Notes: generated from the sequence alone by a model not told the origin. A stretch of 64,000 bases of DNA from Mitsuaria sp. 7 (GCF_001653795.1 NZ_CP011514.1:616162-680161); one strand, 5' to 3'; shown: positions 1 through 9,502, numbered from the stretch's first letter. Made by a program: numbers and translations.

Positions 1-624
1 GAGCGGCACGGCGGCGCGGTCGCGTTCGGCGCGAGGGTGACCGCGGTGCGGCGTGACGGAGCGGCGCATCTTGTTCACACGGACGACATGACGTTGGGAG
101 CCCGCGTCGTGGTCAACGCGACCGGACTGCATGCGCCGCTGCTCGCTGCTGCGATCGAAGGCCTGCCGCCACCGCCCGCCGCGCGCTTCAGCAAGGGCTG
201 CTACTTCGCACTACAAGGGAAGGCGCCGTTCTCACGGCTCGTGTATCCGATGCCGCAGGACGCGTGGCTGGGTGTTCACCTCACGCTGGACCTCGGCGGA
301 CAGGCGCGCTTCGGGCCTGATGCGCAGTGGCTGGACGTCGAGAACCCCGACGGCATCGACTACGCCGTCGATCCCGCCCGCGCCGACGTCTTTTACGACG
401 ATGTGCGCCGCTACTGGCCCGCGCTGCCGGACGGCGCGCTGCAGCCCGCGTACAGCGGCGTTCGGCCGAAGATCCACGCGCCGCACGAGCCCGCACCCGA
501 CTTCCGCATTGACGGTCCCGCGCAGCACGGCGTGCCGGGTCTGGTGAACCTGATGGGAATCGAGTCGCCTGGGCTCACGAGTTCATTGGCGATTGCCGAA
601 GAGGTGGTGGCGCGTCTCGACTGA
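1..624 (+). CDS. FAD-dependent oxidoreductase (LhgO/DAO-like), 5' truncated
   Basis: C-terminal part of a DAO-family FAD enzyme. The frame is open from base 1, so the N-terminal Rossmann GxGxxG region lies outside the window. The visible part carries [10 protein letters not shown] (the strand near FAD that ends in the NATG motif), a substrate-domain stretch with RPKIHAP, and the C-terminal [17 protein letters not shown] segment that closes the FAD site in L-2-hydroxyglutarate oxidase-type enzymes. By family it probably oxidises a 2-hydroxy acid or amine with FAD and donates electrons to oxygen or quinone. The exact substrate cannot be set from this fragment. It ends 6 bp before the converging Bug receptor gene. 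Confidence 0.8.
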   Translation, partial: ERHGGAVAFGARVTAVRRDGAAHLVHTDDMTLGARVVVNATGLHAPLLAAAIEGLPPPPAARFSKGCYFALQGKAPFSRLVYPMPQDAWLGVHLTLDLGGQARFGPDAQWLDVENPDGIDYAVDPARADVFYDDVRRYWPALPDGALQPAYSGVRPKIHAPHEPAPDFRIDGPAQHGVPGLVNLMGIESPGLTSSLAIAEEVVARLD

Positions 625-630
625 CGACGC

Positions 631-1617
631 CTAATCCGCCGGCACGCGCAGCGCGCGTTCGCGCTCCTTCGCGATGCGCGCGGCGAAGTCCGCCGCCGGG
701 CCGCCCGTCGGCAGGTTGCTGACGTCGAGGATTTTCGAGCGGATCTCGGGCAGGCGCAGCGCCTCGTTGACGACCGCGTTGATCAGTCGCAGCCGCTCCT
801 CCGGCACGCCGCGCGGCGCGAAGAGGCCGAAGGTCGAGACGAGGTTCGCTTCCGGATAGCCGAGCTCGGCCAGCGTGGGCACGTCGGGCAGCACCGGCAG
901 CCGCACCGGCGAGCCGATCGCCAGCGCCTTCAGCCGGCCCTGCCGCACGAACTGCAGCTGCTGCGACGCGACGTTCGAGGACAGCAGCTCGAACTGCCCG
1001 CCGATCGCATCGGTCAACTGCTGGCCGCCGCCCTTGTAGGGCACGTGGATGATGTCCACGCGCGCCGCGGTGCGCACCTGCGCCAGCACCATGTGACCGA
1101 CCGTCGCCTGGCCCGACGTCGCCCAGCGCAGCCGGCCCGGCGCGGCCCGCGCCGCGGCGATCATCGCGGCGAAGTCCTTCGGTTTGAACGACGGATGCGC
1201 GAGCACCAGCACCGGCGTGTCCATGATGCTGATGACGGGCGTCACATCGGGCGCCGTCGCGGCGAGGGATGCGCCGGCGGGGGCGAACACCAGCGGCGAT
1301 ATCGCGCAGTAGGCCAGCGTGTGGCCGTCCGGCGCCGCGCGCGCGAGCGACTCCAGCGCGGTCAGGCCGCCCGCGCCGGCGCGGTTCTCGACGATCACCG
1401 GCACCTTCAACCGCGTGCCCATGTGCTGCGCGAGCGCTCGCGCGGTCTCGTCGCTGACGCCGCCGGGCGGGTAGGCGACGATGAGGTGGATCGGACGCGT
1501 GGGCCAGGGTTCGCCCGCAACGGGCGCGCTGCCCGTCTGCGCCAGCGTCTGCGTCCACGGCGCAAGACCTGGCACCAGGGCGCCCGCCGCGGCGTTCAAC
1601 AGAGCGCGCCTACGCAT
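631..1617 (-). CDS. Bug-family tripartite tricarboxylate transporter substrate-binding protein
   Basis: A 328-residue periplasmic solute receptor of the TctC/Bug family, which is greatly expanded in Burkholderiales. The N-terminus has an arginine-rich export signal (residues 1-27, ending TLAQ). The mature part has the family landmarks: WPTRPIHLIVAYPPGG near residue 40, the ENRAGAGG loop near 80, and the YKGGGQ segment near 195 that contacts the carboxylate ligand. Bug receptors bind small carboxylates or amides and either feed a TctAB transporter or act in sensing. No TctAB is adjacent, which is usual for this family. Its start overlaps the stop of the upstream LysR gene by 8 bp, so the two are probably co-translated. 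The ligand is unknown. Confidence 0.9.
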   Translation of the reverse strand: MRRRALLNAAAGALVPGLAPWTQTLAQTGSAPVAGEPWPTRPIHLIVAYPPGGVSDETARALAQHMGTRLKVPVIVENRAGAGGLTALESLARAAPDGHTLAYCAISPLVFAPAGASLAATAPDVTPVISIMDTPVLVLAHPSFKPKDFAAMIAAARAAPGRLRWATSGQATVGHMVLAQVRTAARVDIIHVPYKGGGQQLTDAIGGQFELLSSNVASQQLQFVRQGRLKALAIGSPVRLPVLPDVPTLAELGYPEANLVSTFGLFAPRGVPEERLRLINAVVNEALRLPEIRSKILDVSNLPTGGPAADFAARIAKERERALRVPAD

Positions 1618-2530
1618 CGCGGTGCTCCATCGCGATGCGGTGGGCCAGCGCGAGGAAGGTCGCCGTCGGCCCCTCCTGGTCGTGTGAGCGATAAGCCAGG
1701 GTCAGCGGCGCCTCCAGCCGCGCGTGTTTCTCCAGCGGCCGGAACACGATCGAATGCGCATGCACGCCGCGCATCGACGCCGGCACGACCGTGATGCCGG
1801 CGCCGGCCGCCACCAGGTTGAGGTTCATCATCATCCGGTCGACCTCGACGAAGCTGCGCGGCTTGACGCCGTCGCGCTCGCACAGCGCCAGCAGGTTGGC
1901 GTAGAGGCCGGGCGCGCCCGGGCGGCGCACGAGGATCAGGTCCTCGTCCTCGAGCTCCGCCAGCGGCACCGGCGTGGACCCCGCGCGCGGCACGGTCGCG
2001 AGCCGGTGGTCCAGCGGCAGCGCCAGCAGCGCGGGCTCGGTCAGCAGCGTCTCGAAGCTGACGCCCTCGGGCTGCGCGACCGGCACGCGCAGGAAGGCGC
2101 AGTGCAGCCGCGACTTCACGATCGCCTCGATCAACCCGGCGGCATGGTTCTCGGTCATCGTCAGCGCGATGCCCGGATGCTCGCCGCGGCACGCGCGCAA
2201 CACCGCCGGCGTGAACGCATGCGCCGCCGCCGAGCTCGTGAACCCGATCGCCAGCAGCCCGTGCTGTCCGCCGGCCAGCCGGTCCATGCGGTCGCGCATG
2301 TCGTTGTAATCGCGCAGCAGCCGTCGCGCCTCGTCCAGGAACTGGCGCCCGCCGTCGGTCAGGCTCACGCCCTTCGGATGGCGGTGCAGCAGGGCGATGC
2401 CCAGCTCCTGCTCCAGCGTCTTGATCTGCTGGCTCAGCGGCGGCTGCTGCATCCCGAGCAGCGCCGCGGCGCGCGTCATGTGGCCGGTCTCCGCGACCGT
2501 CACGAAGTAGCGCAGATGTCGGAGGTCCAT
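1610..2530 (-). CDS. LysR-family transcriptional regulator
   Basis: A 306-residue LTTR. The N-terminal winged HTH is clear (MDLRHLRYFVTVAETGHMTR, then AALLGMQQPPLSQQIKTLE), followed by the two-lobed effector domain. The start at 2530 places MDLRHLRYF at the N-terminus as in nearly all LTTRs; an in-frame start 51 bp upstream would add an unrelated tail. The gene lies directly upstream of, and overlaps, the Bug receptor gene, so it probably controls uptake of the same compound. It also diverges from the porin gene and may act on the shared intergenic region. The inducer is unknown. Confidence 0.88.
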   Translation of the reverse strand: MDLRHLRYFVTVAETGHMTRAAALLGMQQPPLSQQIKTLEQELGIALLHRHPKGVSLTDGGRQFLDEARRLLRDYNDMRDRMDRLAGGQHGLLAIGFTSSAAAHAFTPAVLRACRGEHPGIALTMTENHAAGLIEAIVKSRLHCAFLRVPVAQPEGVSFETLLTEPALLALPLDHRLATVPRAGSTPVPLAELEDEDLILVRRPGAPGLYANLLALCERDGVKPRSFVEVDRMMMNLNLVAAGAGITVVPASMRGVHAHSIVFRPLEKHARLEAPLTLAYRSHDQEGPTATFLALAHRIAMEHRDA

Positions 2531-2642
2531 GTCTGCGTTGTCTCCTGGTCCTCGGGCTCGCCGTCGCTCTCCCAGGTGCAAACCATGCGGAAAGCTACGT
2601 ACGTCCCATATTCAAAACGTCTCGGACTCTGCGGATCAGTGT

Positions 2643-2674
2643 ATTTGACGCTATGGAGGGCCGTCACTAAGGTC
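2643..2674 (+). promoter_or_regulatory. Weak candidate sigma-70 promoter upstream of porin gene
   Basis: TTGACG at 2645-2650 is a good -35 hexamer. About 17 bp downstream lies TAAGGT, a poor -10. It sits in the 268-bp LysR/porin intergenic region. A nearby inverted pair, ACCGT and ACGGT around 2707-2722, might be an operator. Both are suggestions from motif matching only. Confidence 0.3.
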
Positions 2675-2798
2675 CGCCCCGGATACGGAGAAAAGCGATC
2701 CAAGAACCGTCCGAGAACGGTCCCACTGCGGTCGGGTGAGCAGTACGACGAGCGGTCCCGAACGAGGACACGACGACAACCAGACGGAGACAACGTTG

Positions 2799-3902
2799 AT
2801 GAACACGAAACGACATTCGAGGAACGCGTGGCATGCACGCAGGGCCCTGGTCCTGGCCGCCACCGCGGTGGGAGCGGCCGGCGCGGCGCACGCGCAGAGC
2901 GGCAGCAGCGTGCAGGTGTTCGGCCTGCTCGACATCGGCGTGCAGGCGCTGAAGGCCAGCGGCACCGACACGCGCTACCTGGTCAACAGCGACGGCAACA
3001 CGTCCAGCCGTTTCGGCGTGCGCGGCACCGAGGACCTGGGCGGCGGGCTGAAGGTCGGCTTCTGGCTGGAGTCGGCCGTGGCCGTCGACGACGGCACCAG
3101 CGGCGCGACCAGCACCAACAACAAGGACTCGGTCAGCGGCGGCCTGACCTGGGGCCGGCGCGCGACGGTGCAGATCTCCTCGGCCGACTGGGGCGAGCTG
3201 CGCCTGGGCCGCGACTACGTGCCGTCCTTCGGCAACCTGACCACGTCCATGCATCCGTTCGGGACGAACGGCGTGGGCAGCTCCGGGATCATGTACTACC
3301 CGGTGCCCGCCAACGGCACGACGGCGCGCACCAACGTGCGGGCGTCCAACTCGATCGGCTACTTCACGCCCTCGGGCATCAACGGCTTCTACGGCCACGC
3401 GATGCTGGCGCTGGGCGAGCAGGCCGCGGGACCGACGCGCAAGGACGGCCAGCTGACCGGCGTGCGCATCGGCTGGCGCAACGAGACCTTCAACGGCTCG
3501 GCGGCGATCTCCAAGACGCGTTACGCCACCGGCGACTACACGCAGAGCAACGTGGGCATGGCGTACACCTGGGGACCGGCCAAGCTGATGGCGCTGTGGG
3601 GCCGCAACGAGGTCGGCATCACCAGCACGACCGCGACGATGCTGGGCACGCAGTGGCAGGTCTGGCCGCAGGGCGAGCTGCGCTTCGCCTACACCTGGCT
3701 GAAAGCGAAGAACGTCGCCAGCGACGCGACGCACATCGCGATCGGCTACGTGCATGACCTGTCCAAGCGGACGGCGCTTTACACCAACCTCGCCAAGGTG
3801 GACAACAAGGGCCGCGGCACGCGCTTCAACGTGGGGCTCGCGACGACGCAGCCCGGCGGCGACAGCGGCGGCTTCGAGGCCGGCGTGCGCCACAACTTCT
3901 GA
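2799..3902 (+). CDS. Gram-negative porin (betaproteobacterial OmpC-like)
   Basis: A 367-residue outer-membrane general porin. The start at 2799 is chosen because GGAGA lies 8 bp upstream and the product begins with a Sec signal peptide ending AAHAQ near residue 33. The mature N-terminus SSVQVFGLLDIGV is the first beta strand of porin_4 family trimeric porins. It is followed by the RFGVRGTEDLGGGLK strand-turn unit and a run of alternating amphipathic strands. The protein ends in VRHNF, the C-terminal phenylalanine needed for BAM-mediated assembly. It probably forms a 16-stranded diffusion channel. It is divergent from a LysR gene. Its solute preference cannot be told. Confidence 0.93.
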   Translation: MNTKRHSRNAWHARRALVLAATAVGAAGAAHAQSGSSVQVFGLLDIGVQALKASGTDTRYLVNSDGNTSSRFGVRGTEDLGGGLKVGFWLESAVAVDDGTSGATSTNNKDSVSGGLTWGRRATVQISSADWGELRLGRDYVPSFGNLTTSMHPFGTNGVGSSGIMYYPVPANGTTARTNVRASNSIGYFTPSGINGFYGHAMLALGEQAAGPTRKDGQLTGVRIGWRNETFNGSAAISKTRYATGDYTQSNVGMAYTWGPAKLMALWGRNEVGITSTTATMLGTQWQVWPQGELRFAYTWLKAKNVASDATHIAIGYVHDLSKRTALYTNLAKVDNKGRGTRFNVGLATTQPGGDSGGFEAGVRHNF

Positions 3903-4005
3903 CCGCCGCCTGATCCAGGCCTGACCCCAGTCCGACCGCTGTCCGACCGCTGTCGGACATCCGCCTCACCTCGGCTTCAACCAGCAGCAACGAAGGAGCA
4001 CGACC

Positions 4006-5310
4006 ATGTCGACCACCATGCTCTCCCAACCCCTGAGCCGGACCCGCGCGGTCGTGCTCGCCTTCACCGCCCTGGCGGGCCTCGCGGCGTTCGCGCCGAC
4101 AGGCGCCCACGCCGAGGCGACGAAGATCCTCTTCGTCGGCAACAGCTACACCTTCGGACGCGTCGATCCGGTGATGAGCTACAACGCCGCCAACGTCCAC
4201 GACCTGACGGCGGCCATGTACGCCAGCAACCCCAGCGGCGCCAACAGCTTCGAGCCCCATCCGTGGGGCGGCATCGCCGGCATCTTCAAGCAGTTCACCG
4301 TGCAGGTCGGGCTGGACTACGACGTCTCGATCTCGGCGCGCAACGCGGCCTCGCTGCGCGGGCAGTTCCTCAACACCAACAACGCCGGCTGGGACCTGCG
4401 CGGCAACATCGGCTCGCAGGCCTGGGACAAGGTCGTGCTGCAGGAGCAGAGCGACGAGCCGCTGACCAAGCAGCCCGGGCTGGCCTCCAATCCGGCCTAC
4501 TTCAACACCTACACCAACCTGATCGAGAACTGGATCCACCAGGGCAATGCGCTCAGCTACCGCGAGCGCGACCTGATAGGCGGCACGAACGCGAAGTGCG
4601 CGGAGATCACCGGCGCGTCGACGGGCACCTGCTCGCTGCTGCGCAACGTGCCGGCGAACGCGAATGCCAACGCGAACGCCGATGTCTACCTCTATCAGAC
4701 CTGGGCGCGGCCCAACCTGGTCAACGCGCCCAGCACGACGGTCACCGACGAGAACACCGGCGCGGTGACGCCGACCGGTCAGCCGGCGCCCTCGTTCTAC
4801 CCGACGCTGCAGGCGATGACCGACGACCTGAAGCAGGCCTATGCCAACGCCGCGCTGATGGCGGGCGCGGACGGCTCGGGCGGCATCGCGGGCGTGGCGC
4901 CGGTGGGCGAGGCCTTCATGCGCGCGATCGCCGCGGGCGTCGCGACGCCCGACATGTATGCGTCGACGGCGGCGACGGACGGGCTGCTCGACCTGTGGTT
5001 CGACGACGGCACGCATGCGAGCAAGTACGGTTCCTACCTGAGCGCGCTGACGCTGTTCGGCACGATCACCGGCCTGGACCCGTCGGTGCTGGGCCTGAAC
5101 GAGATCGCGGCGCGCGACCTCGGCATCAGCGCGGCGCAGGCGCTGCTGCTGCAGCGCGTGGCCAGCGACCAGCTCGGCTTCGCCGCCGCGGTGCCCGAGC
5201 CGGCCTCGTTCGCGCTGGCGGGCCTGGGTCTGGGCCTGTTGTGGATGATGCGCCGCGGTCGCCAGGAGCGACTGTCGGCAAGGGGCGCGATGCCCGCGGT
5301 GCCCGCATGA
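4006..5310 (+). CDS. PEP-CTERM protein with SGNH/GDSL-like hydrolase domain
   Basis: A 434-residue exported protein. A signal peptide ends at AHAEA near residue 37. The first strand then carries KILFVGNSYTFGR, where Ser47 sits in the block I position of SGNH esterases. The matching C-terminal block is DDGTHASKYG around residues 332-341 (Asp/His pair). At about residue 395 comes a PEP-CTERM sorting signal: VPEPAS, a hydrophobic helix, then Arg-rich MRRGRQER. Such proteins are processed by exosortase and released or anchored with exopolysaccharide. The likely role is removal of acyl groups from a surface glycan, which is inference. Start and AAGGAG ribosome site agree. No exosortase gene is in the window. 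Confidence 0.85.
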   Translation: MSTTMLSQPLSRTRAVVLAFTALAGLAAFAPTGAHAEATKILFVGNSYTFGRVDPVMSYNAANVHDLTAAMYASNPSGANSFEPHPWGGIAGIFKQFTVQVGLDYDVSISARNAASLRGQFLNTNNAGWDLRGNIGSQAWDKVVLQEQSDEPLTKQPGLASNPAYFNTYTNLIENWIHQGNALSYRERDLIGGTNAKCAEITGASTGTCSLLRNVPANANANANADVYLYQTWARPNLVNAPSTTVTDENTGAVTPTGQPAPSFYPTLQAMTDDLKQAYANAALMAGADGSGGIAGVAPVGEAFMRAIAAGVATPDMYASTAATDGLLDLWFDDGTHASKYGSYLSALTLFGTITGLDPSVLGLNEIAARDLGISAAQALLLQRVASDQLGFAAAVPEPASFALAGLGLGLLWMMRRGRQERLSARGAMPAVPA

Positions 5311-5346
5311 CCGCCACCGCGGTCCGGGCTTGATTCCTGAAGGGAA

Positions 5347-6783
5347 ATGAAGGGGATGAGGATGCTGATGACACAAGGGGCCGGCAGCGGCGCGTGGGGA
5401 CCGACTGCGCGTACGGCGACGAGGGCGGCCGCGACCGCCGCCGCACTGGCGATGGGCGTCCTGGGCCTGACGGCCTGCGCGCCCGTCGCCGTGGCGAAGA
5501 AGCCGCAAGGCCCGACCTTCGACATGGCGCGCGAAGCTGCGCCGGCGCCGACGGCCTGTCCGTCGGGTGTCGGCGAGGGCGCGAGCTGCCTGTCGGGCAC
5601 GGACAGCGCCGGCGCGATCTACATGATCGTGATGCCCAGGCAGTGGAACGGCGACCTCGTGTTGCACGCGCACGGCGGTCCCTTCCTCGGCGCGCCGACG
5701 GTCAAGCGCGTGACGGAGGACGTCGAGCGCTGGACCATCATGCCGCGCCTGGGCTACGCCTTCGCGTCGTCGAGCTACCGCCAGGGCGGTGTCGCGGTGA
5801 GCGCCGCGGCCGAGGACAACGAGCGCCTGCGGCGCCTGTTCATCGACAAGGTCGCCAAGCCGAAACACGTCTACCTGCATGGCCAGTCCTGGGGCGCGAG
5901 CGTGGCGGCGAAGGGCGCCGAGCTCTTCGCCGACGGCAAGCCCTACGACGCGGTGCTGCTGACCTCGGGCGTGCTGGGCGGCGGGACGCGCAGCTACGAC
6001 TTCCGCCTGGACCTGCGCGTGGTCTACCAGTACCTCTGCCACAACCACCCGCTGCCGAGCGAGCCGCAGTACCCGCTCAACATCGGACTGCCGGCGGACT
6101 CGCCCTTGAAGCAGGCGGACCTCGCGAAACGCGTCGACGACTGCCTGGGCCTGAACAAGCCGGCGGCGGAGCGTTCAGCGGAGCAGACGGCGAAGATCAA
6201 GACCATCGTCGACGTGATCCACATCCCCGAGCGCAGCATCCAGTCGCATCTGAACTGGGCGACCTGGCACTTCCAGGACATCGCGCAGAAGCGCACCGGC
6301 GGCGCGAGCCCGTTCGGCAACGTCGGCGCGGTGTATGCCGGCTCGAGCGACGACGCGGCCTTGAACGCCGGCGTGCTGCGCTACAAGGCCGATGCGAAGG
6401 CGGTGGCGACCCTGTCCGCCGATGCGGACCTGGGCGGCAGGATCCCGGTGCCGGTGCTGACGGTGCACGCGATCCACGATCCGACGGCGATGGTGGAGTT
6501 GCAGGAGAGCTTCGGCCGCACGATGGCCGCGGCGGGCCGCGGCGACGCGCTGGTGCAGACCTTCACCGGCGACAAGGACCACAGCTACCTCAGCGACCCG
6601 ACCTACGCGGCGTTGATGGACGCGCTGACGACCTGGGCCACGCAAGGGAAGAAGCCGACGCCCGAGTCCATCGCCGCAGGCTGCGAGAAGGCGAAAGAGA
6701 AGCTGGGCCAGACCTGCCGCTTCGAGCCGAAGTACCAGGTGAAGGCCGTCGAGACGCGGGTGCCCAAGCGCGATCGGCCTTGA
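5347..6783 (+). CDS. Alpha/beta-hydrolase lipoprotein, unknown substrate
   Basis: A protein of up to 478 residues, exported as a lipoprotein: after a hydrophobic run the lipobox LTAC places the acylated cysteine near residue 40. The fold is read from HGQSWGASVA, a nucleophile elbow with Ser181, a candidate acid at Asp378 (HAIHDPTAM) and a candidate His412 (DKDHSYLS). An oxyanion-type HAHGGPF strand lies near residue 104. In-frame ATGs at 5347, 5356 and 5362 are all possible starts; 5356 or 5362 have better ribosome-site spacing. It lies 36 bp after the PEP-CTERM hydrolase and could be co-transcribed. Esterase or peptidase activity is inference from the family. Confidence 0.8.
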   Translation: MKGMRMLMTQGAGSGAWGPTARTATRAAATAAALAMGVLGLTACAPVAVAKKPQGPTFDMAREAAPAPTACPSGVGEGASCLSGTDSAGAIYMIVMPRQWNGDLVLHAHGGPFLGAPTVKRVTEDVERWTIMPRLGYAFASSSYRQGGVAVSAAAEDNERLRRLFIDKVAKPKHVYLHGQSWGASVAAKGAELFADGKPYDAVLLTSGVLGGGTRSYDFRLDLRVVYQYLCHNHPLPSEPQYPLNIGLPADSPLKQADLAKRVDDCLGLNKPAAERSAEQTAKIKTIVDVIHIPERSIQSHLNWATWHFQDIAQKRTGGASPFGNVGAVYAGSSDDAALNAGVLRYKADAKAVATLSADADLGGRIPVPVLTVHAIHDPTAMVELQESFGRTMAAAGRGDALVQTFTGDKDHSYLSDPTYAALMDALTTWATQGKKPTPESIAAGCEKAKEKLGQTCRFEPKYQVKAVETRVPKRDRP

Positions 6784-6960
6784 CGCGCCCTTGAGCCGTC
6801 ACTGGCGCGGTGATCGGCTCGCCACACGCCGCCTTCCAGACATCAGCGCCGGGATGCGGCGTCGAAGACACCGGCCTTGCGCCGGTGTCCCCATTTTGGG
6901 AGAAGCGAAGCGCGACGATCAGGCGAAGAATCGGCCCGTTCGAATCGACAGGAGCCCGCC

Positions 6961-8970
6961 ATGTTCACCGACCTGATCCGCACCGGCCGCGAGGACGCGC
7001 CGCAGGGCAACCGCCGCGACTTCATGGAGGCGGCCGCCGCCCTCGGGATCAGCGTGATGGCGGGGCCGGTGCTCGCGCAGTCGGGGCAGGGCGGCGCGCC
7101 CGACCTCATCCTGCGCAACGGCCGCATCACGACGATGGATCCGGCCAAGCCCGAGGCGACCGCCATCGCCCTTCGCGACGGCGTCGTGATGGCCGTCGGC
7201 ACGGACGCGGAGATCGCCAGGCTCGCCGGCGCGAAGACGCGCGTCGTCGACGTCGAGAAGCGCCGCGTGATCCCGGGGCTCACCGACTCGCACATGCACA
7301 TCATCCGCGGCGGGCTCAACTTCAACATGGAGCTGCGCTGGGACGGCGTGCGCTCGCTGGGCGCGGCGCTGCAGATGCTCAAGGACCAGGCCGCGCGCAC
7401 GCCGGCGCCGCAGTGGGTGCGGGTGGTCGGCGGCTGGAACGAATTCCAGTTCGACGAGAAGCGCATGCCGACGATCGCCGAGCTCAACGCCGCGGCGCCG
7501 GACACGCCGGTGTTCGTGCTCAACCTCTACAACCAGGCCTTCCTGAACCGCGCGGCCTTGCGCGCCGTCGGCTACACGAAGGACACGCCGCAGCCCGCCG
7601 GCGCCATCATCGAGCGCGACGCGCGCGGCGAACCCACGGGGCTGCTGCTGGCCGAGCCCAATGCCTTCATCCTCTACAACACGCTGAACCTCGGGCCCAA
7701 GCTCGATCCGGAGCAGCAGCTCAACTCCACGCTGCACTTCATGCGCGAGGAGAACCGGCTGGGCGTGACCTCGGTCGGCGACGCGGGCGGCGGCTTCCAG
7801 AACTACCCCGACGACTACGCGATCATCGACAAGCTGGCCAAGGAGAACCGCCTCACGGTGCGCATCGCCTACAACCTGTTCCCGCAGAAGGCCAAGCAGG
7901 AACTGGCGGACTTCCAGCGCTGGGCCAGGATGGGCAGACCCGGCGACGGCAGCGACTTCTACAAGCTCAACGGTGCAGGCGAGATGCTGGCCTTCAGCGC
8001 GGCGGACTTCGAGGACTTCCTCCAGCCGCGTCCCGAGATGCCGGCGGCGATGGAGAACGACCTCGAAGGCGTGGTGCGTTTCCTCGCCGGCAACGGCTGG
8101 CCGTGGCGCATGCACGCGACCTACAACGAAACGGTCTCGCGCAGTCTGGACGTGTTCGAGAAGGTCCATCGCGACCATCCGATCGACAAGCTCGGCTGGT
8201 TCTTCGACCACTGCGAGACGGTGACGCCGCAGAACCTCGAACGCATCAAGCGGCTGGGCGGCGGCATCGCGGTGCAGAACCGGATGTCGATGCAGGGCGA
8301 GTACTTCATCCGCCGCTACGGACTGAAGGCGACGGCCGAGACGCCGCCGGTCAAGCGCATGCTGGAGATGGGCATCCCCGTGTCGCTGGGCACCGACGCG
8401 ACGCGGGTCAACAGCTACAACCCGTGGCAGGCGCTGTACTGGCTGGTGTCGGGACGCACCATCGGCGGCACGCTGCTGTATCCGGAGGAACGCCGGCTGG
8501 ACCGCGTCGCCGCGCTGCGGCTGATGACGGCGGACGGCGCCTGGTTCTCGCGGGAGACCGGGAAGAAGGGCGTGCTGAAACCGGGCGCGTTCGGCGACCT
8601 GGCGGTGCTGGACCGCGATTTCCTGACCGTGCCCGAGGATCAGATCCAGGACATCACGTCCGTGCTGACCGTGGTGGCCGGCAAGCCGGTGCATGGCAGC
8701 GGCGCGTATGCGTCGCTCGCGCCGGCGCTGCCGCCGGCGATGCCGGACTGGTCGCCGGTGAAGACCTACGGCGGCTACCAGGCGCGGAAGTCGTCGGTGG
8801 CGTCATCGCTGAGCGATGCCGAGCGCCGCTACCAGTACGCCGCGCAGTGCGCCTGCGCGAGCGGCTGCGGCGTGCACGGCCACGATCACACGGCGGTCGC
8901 GAGCGCGGCGCGCGATGCGACCTCGGCGCAGGCGTTCTGGGGCGCGCTGGGATGCAGCTGCTACGTGTGA
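6961..8970 (+). CDS. Exported amidohydrolase family 3 (YtcJ-like) with Cys-rich tail
   Basis: A 670-residue metal-dependent amidohydrolase. An N-terminal leader with NRRDFMEAAAALG and ending VLAQ resembles a Tat-type signal, which suits a protein exported with its metal. The beta-sandwich strand DLILRNGRITTMD is followed by the metal-binding TDSHMHIIRGG. Later landmarks are the HCETVTP histidine and SLGTDATRV, carrying the barrel-end aspartate. The last ~46 residues hold five cysteines (QCACASGC and GCSCYV) plus a HGHDH cluster, outside the TIM barrel. Start at 6961 follows an AGGAG site. The YtcJ-like family acts on N-substituted amides and cyclic amides; the substrate is unknown. Confidence 0.88.
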   Translation: MFTDLIRTGREDAPQGNRRDFMEAAAALGISVMAGPVLAQSGQGGAPDLILRNGRITTMDPAKPEATAIALRDGVVMAVGTDAEIARLAGAKTRVVDVEKRRVIPGLTDSHMHIIRGGLNFNMELRWDGVRSLGAALQMLKDQAARTPAPQWVRVVGGWNEFQFDEKRMPTIAELNAAAPDTPVFVLNLYNQAFLNRAALRAVGYTKDTPQPAGAIIERDARGEPTGLLLAEPNAFILYNTLNLGPKLDPEQQLNSTLHFMREENRLGVTSVGDAGGGFQNYPDDYAIIDKLAKENRLTVRIAYNLFPQKAKQELADFQRWARMGRPGDGSDFYKLNGAGEMLAFSAADFEDFLQPRPEMPAAMENDLEGVVRFLAGNGWPWRMHATYNETVSRSLDVFEKVHRDHPIDKLGWFFDHCETVTPQNLERIKRLGGGIAVQNRMSMQGEYFIRRYGLKATAETPPVKRMLEMGIPVSLGTDATRVNSYNPWQALYWLVSGRTIGGTLLYPEERRLDRVAALRLMTADGAWFSRETGKKGVLKPGAFGDLAVLDRDFLTVPEDQIQDITSVLTVVAGKPVHGSGAYASLAPALPPAMPDWSPVKTYGGYQARKSSVASSLSDAERRYQYAAQCACASGCGVHGHDHTAVASAARDATSAQAFWGALGCSCYV

Positions 8971-8974
8971 GGCC

Positions 8975-9418
8975 TCACCCGGTCATCATCGCCGTGTAGC
9001 GCCGCTGCATTTCCTCCGGCGCGACGTCCTCGATCGAATGGCCCAGCAGCCACGAGTGGCCGAAGGGATCGCGCAGACGGCAGGAGCGTTCGCCGTAGAA
9101 CTGGTCCGTGGGCGGCATCGTGATCGTCGCGCCGGCGGCCACGGCGCGCTCGGCCATCGCGTCGGCGTCGTCGACGTGCAGGTGGACGGTGCAGCCGGTG
9201 AAGGTCCCGTTCTGCGGACCGACCATGCCGTACTCGGGGAACTCGTCGCACACCATCAGCACCACGGGACCGAGTTGCAGTTCGACATGCCCGATGCGCC
9301 CCGAGGGCTCGACCAGGCGGAAGCGTTCGATCGCCCCGAAGGCCTGCTGGTAGAACGCGATCGCCGCCGTGGCGTCGCGCACCATCAGGTAGGGGAACAC
9401 CTCGTGGATGGCGTTCAT
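8975..9418 (-). CDS. VOC (glyoxalase/bleomycin-resistance) family protein, PhnB-like
   Basis: A 147-residue single VOC module pair. It begins with FPYLMVRDATAAIAFYQQAFG, the typical first beta-alpha-beta unit of PhnB/YdeM-like VOC proteins, and ends with the metal-site region DPFGHSWLLGHSIEDV. The start at 9418 follows AGGAGT and matches the family N-terminus. These small cytosolic proteins often bind or modify electrophilic metabolites, but many have no known reaction. The next upstream gene, an AraC-like regulator on the same strand, is 84 bp away and may be in the same transcript. Confidence 0.85.
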   Translation of the reverse strand: MNAIHEVFPYLMVRDATAAIAFYQQAFGAIERFRLVEPSGRIGHVELQLGPVVLMVCDEFPEYGMVGPQNGTFTGCTVHLHVDDADAMAERAVAAGATITMPPTDQFYGERSCRLRDPFGHSWLLGHSIEDVAPEEMQRRYTAMMTG

Positions 9419-9502
9419 GACGGCAACTCCTGTGCAATGCGGCATCGGGCCGCGGTGACCGCAGCGTAGGTCACCCGGGGCCGGCCTGTATTGGACATTT
9501 TT

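Noticed and set aside
1724..3757. Long plus-strand open frame across the LysR and porin genes
   Set aside because: Low-complexity Arg/Ala/Gln translation, no domain; contradicts two well-supported genes.
3826..6048. Very long open frame on the minus strand over the porin, PEP-CTERM and hydrolase genes
   Set aside because: Arg/His/Gly-rich translation typical of antisense frames in GC-rich DNA; the plus-strand genes have signals, motifs and ribosome sites.
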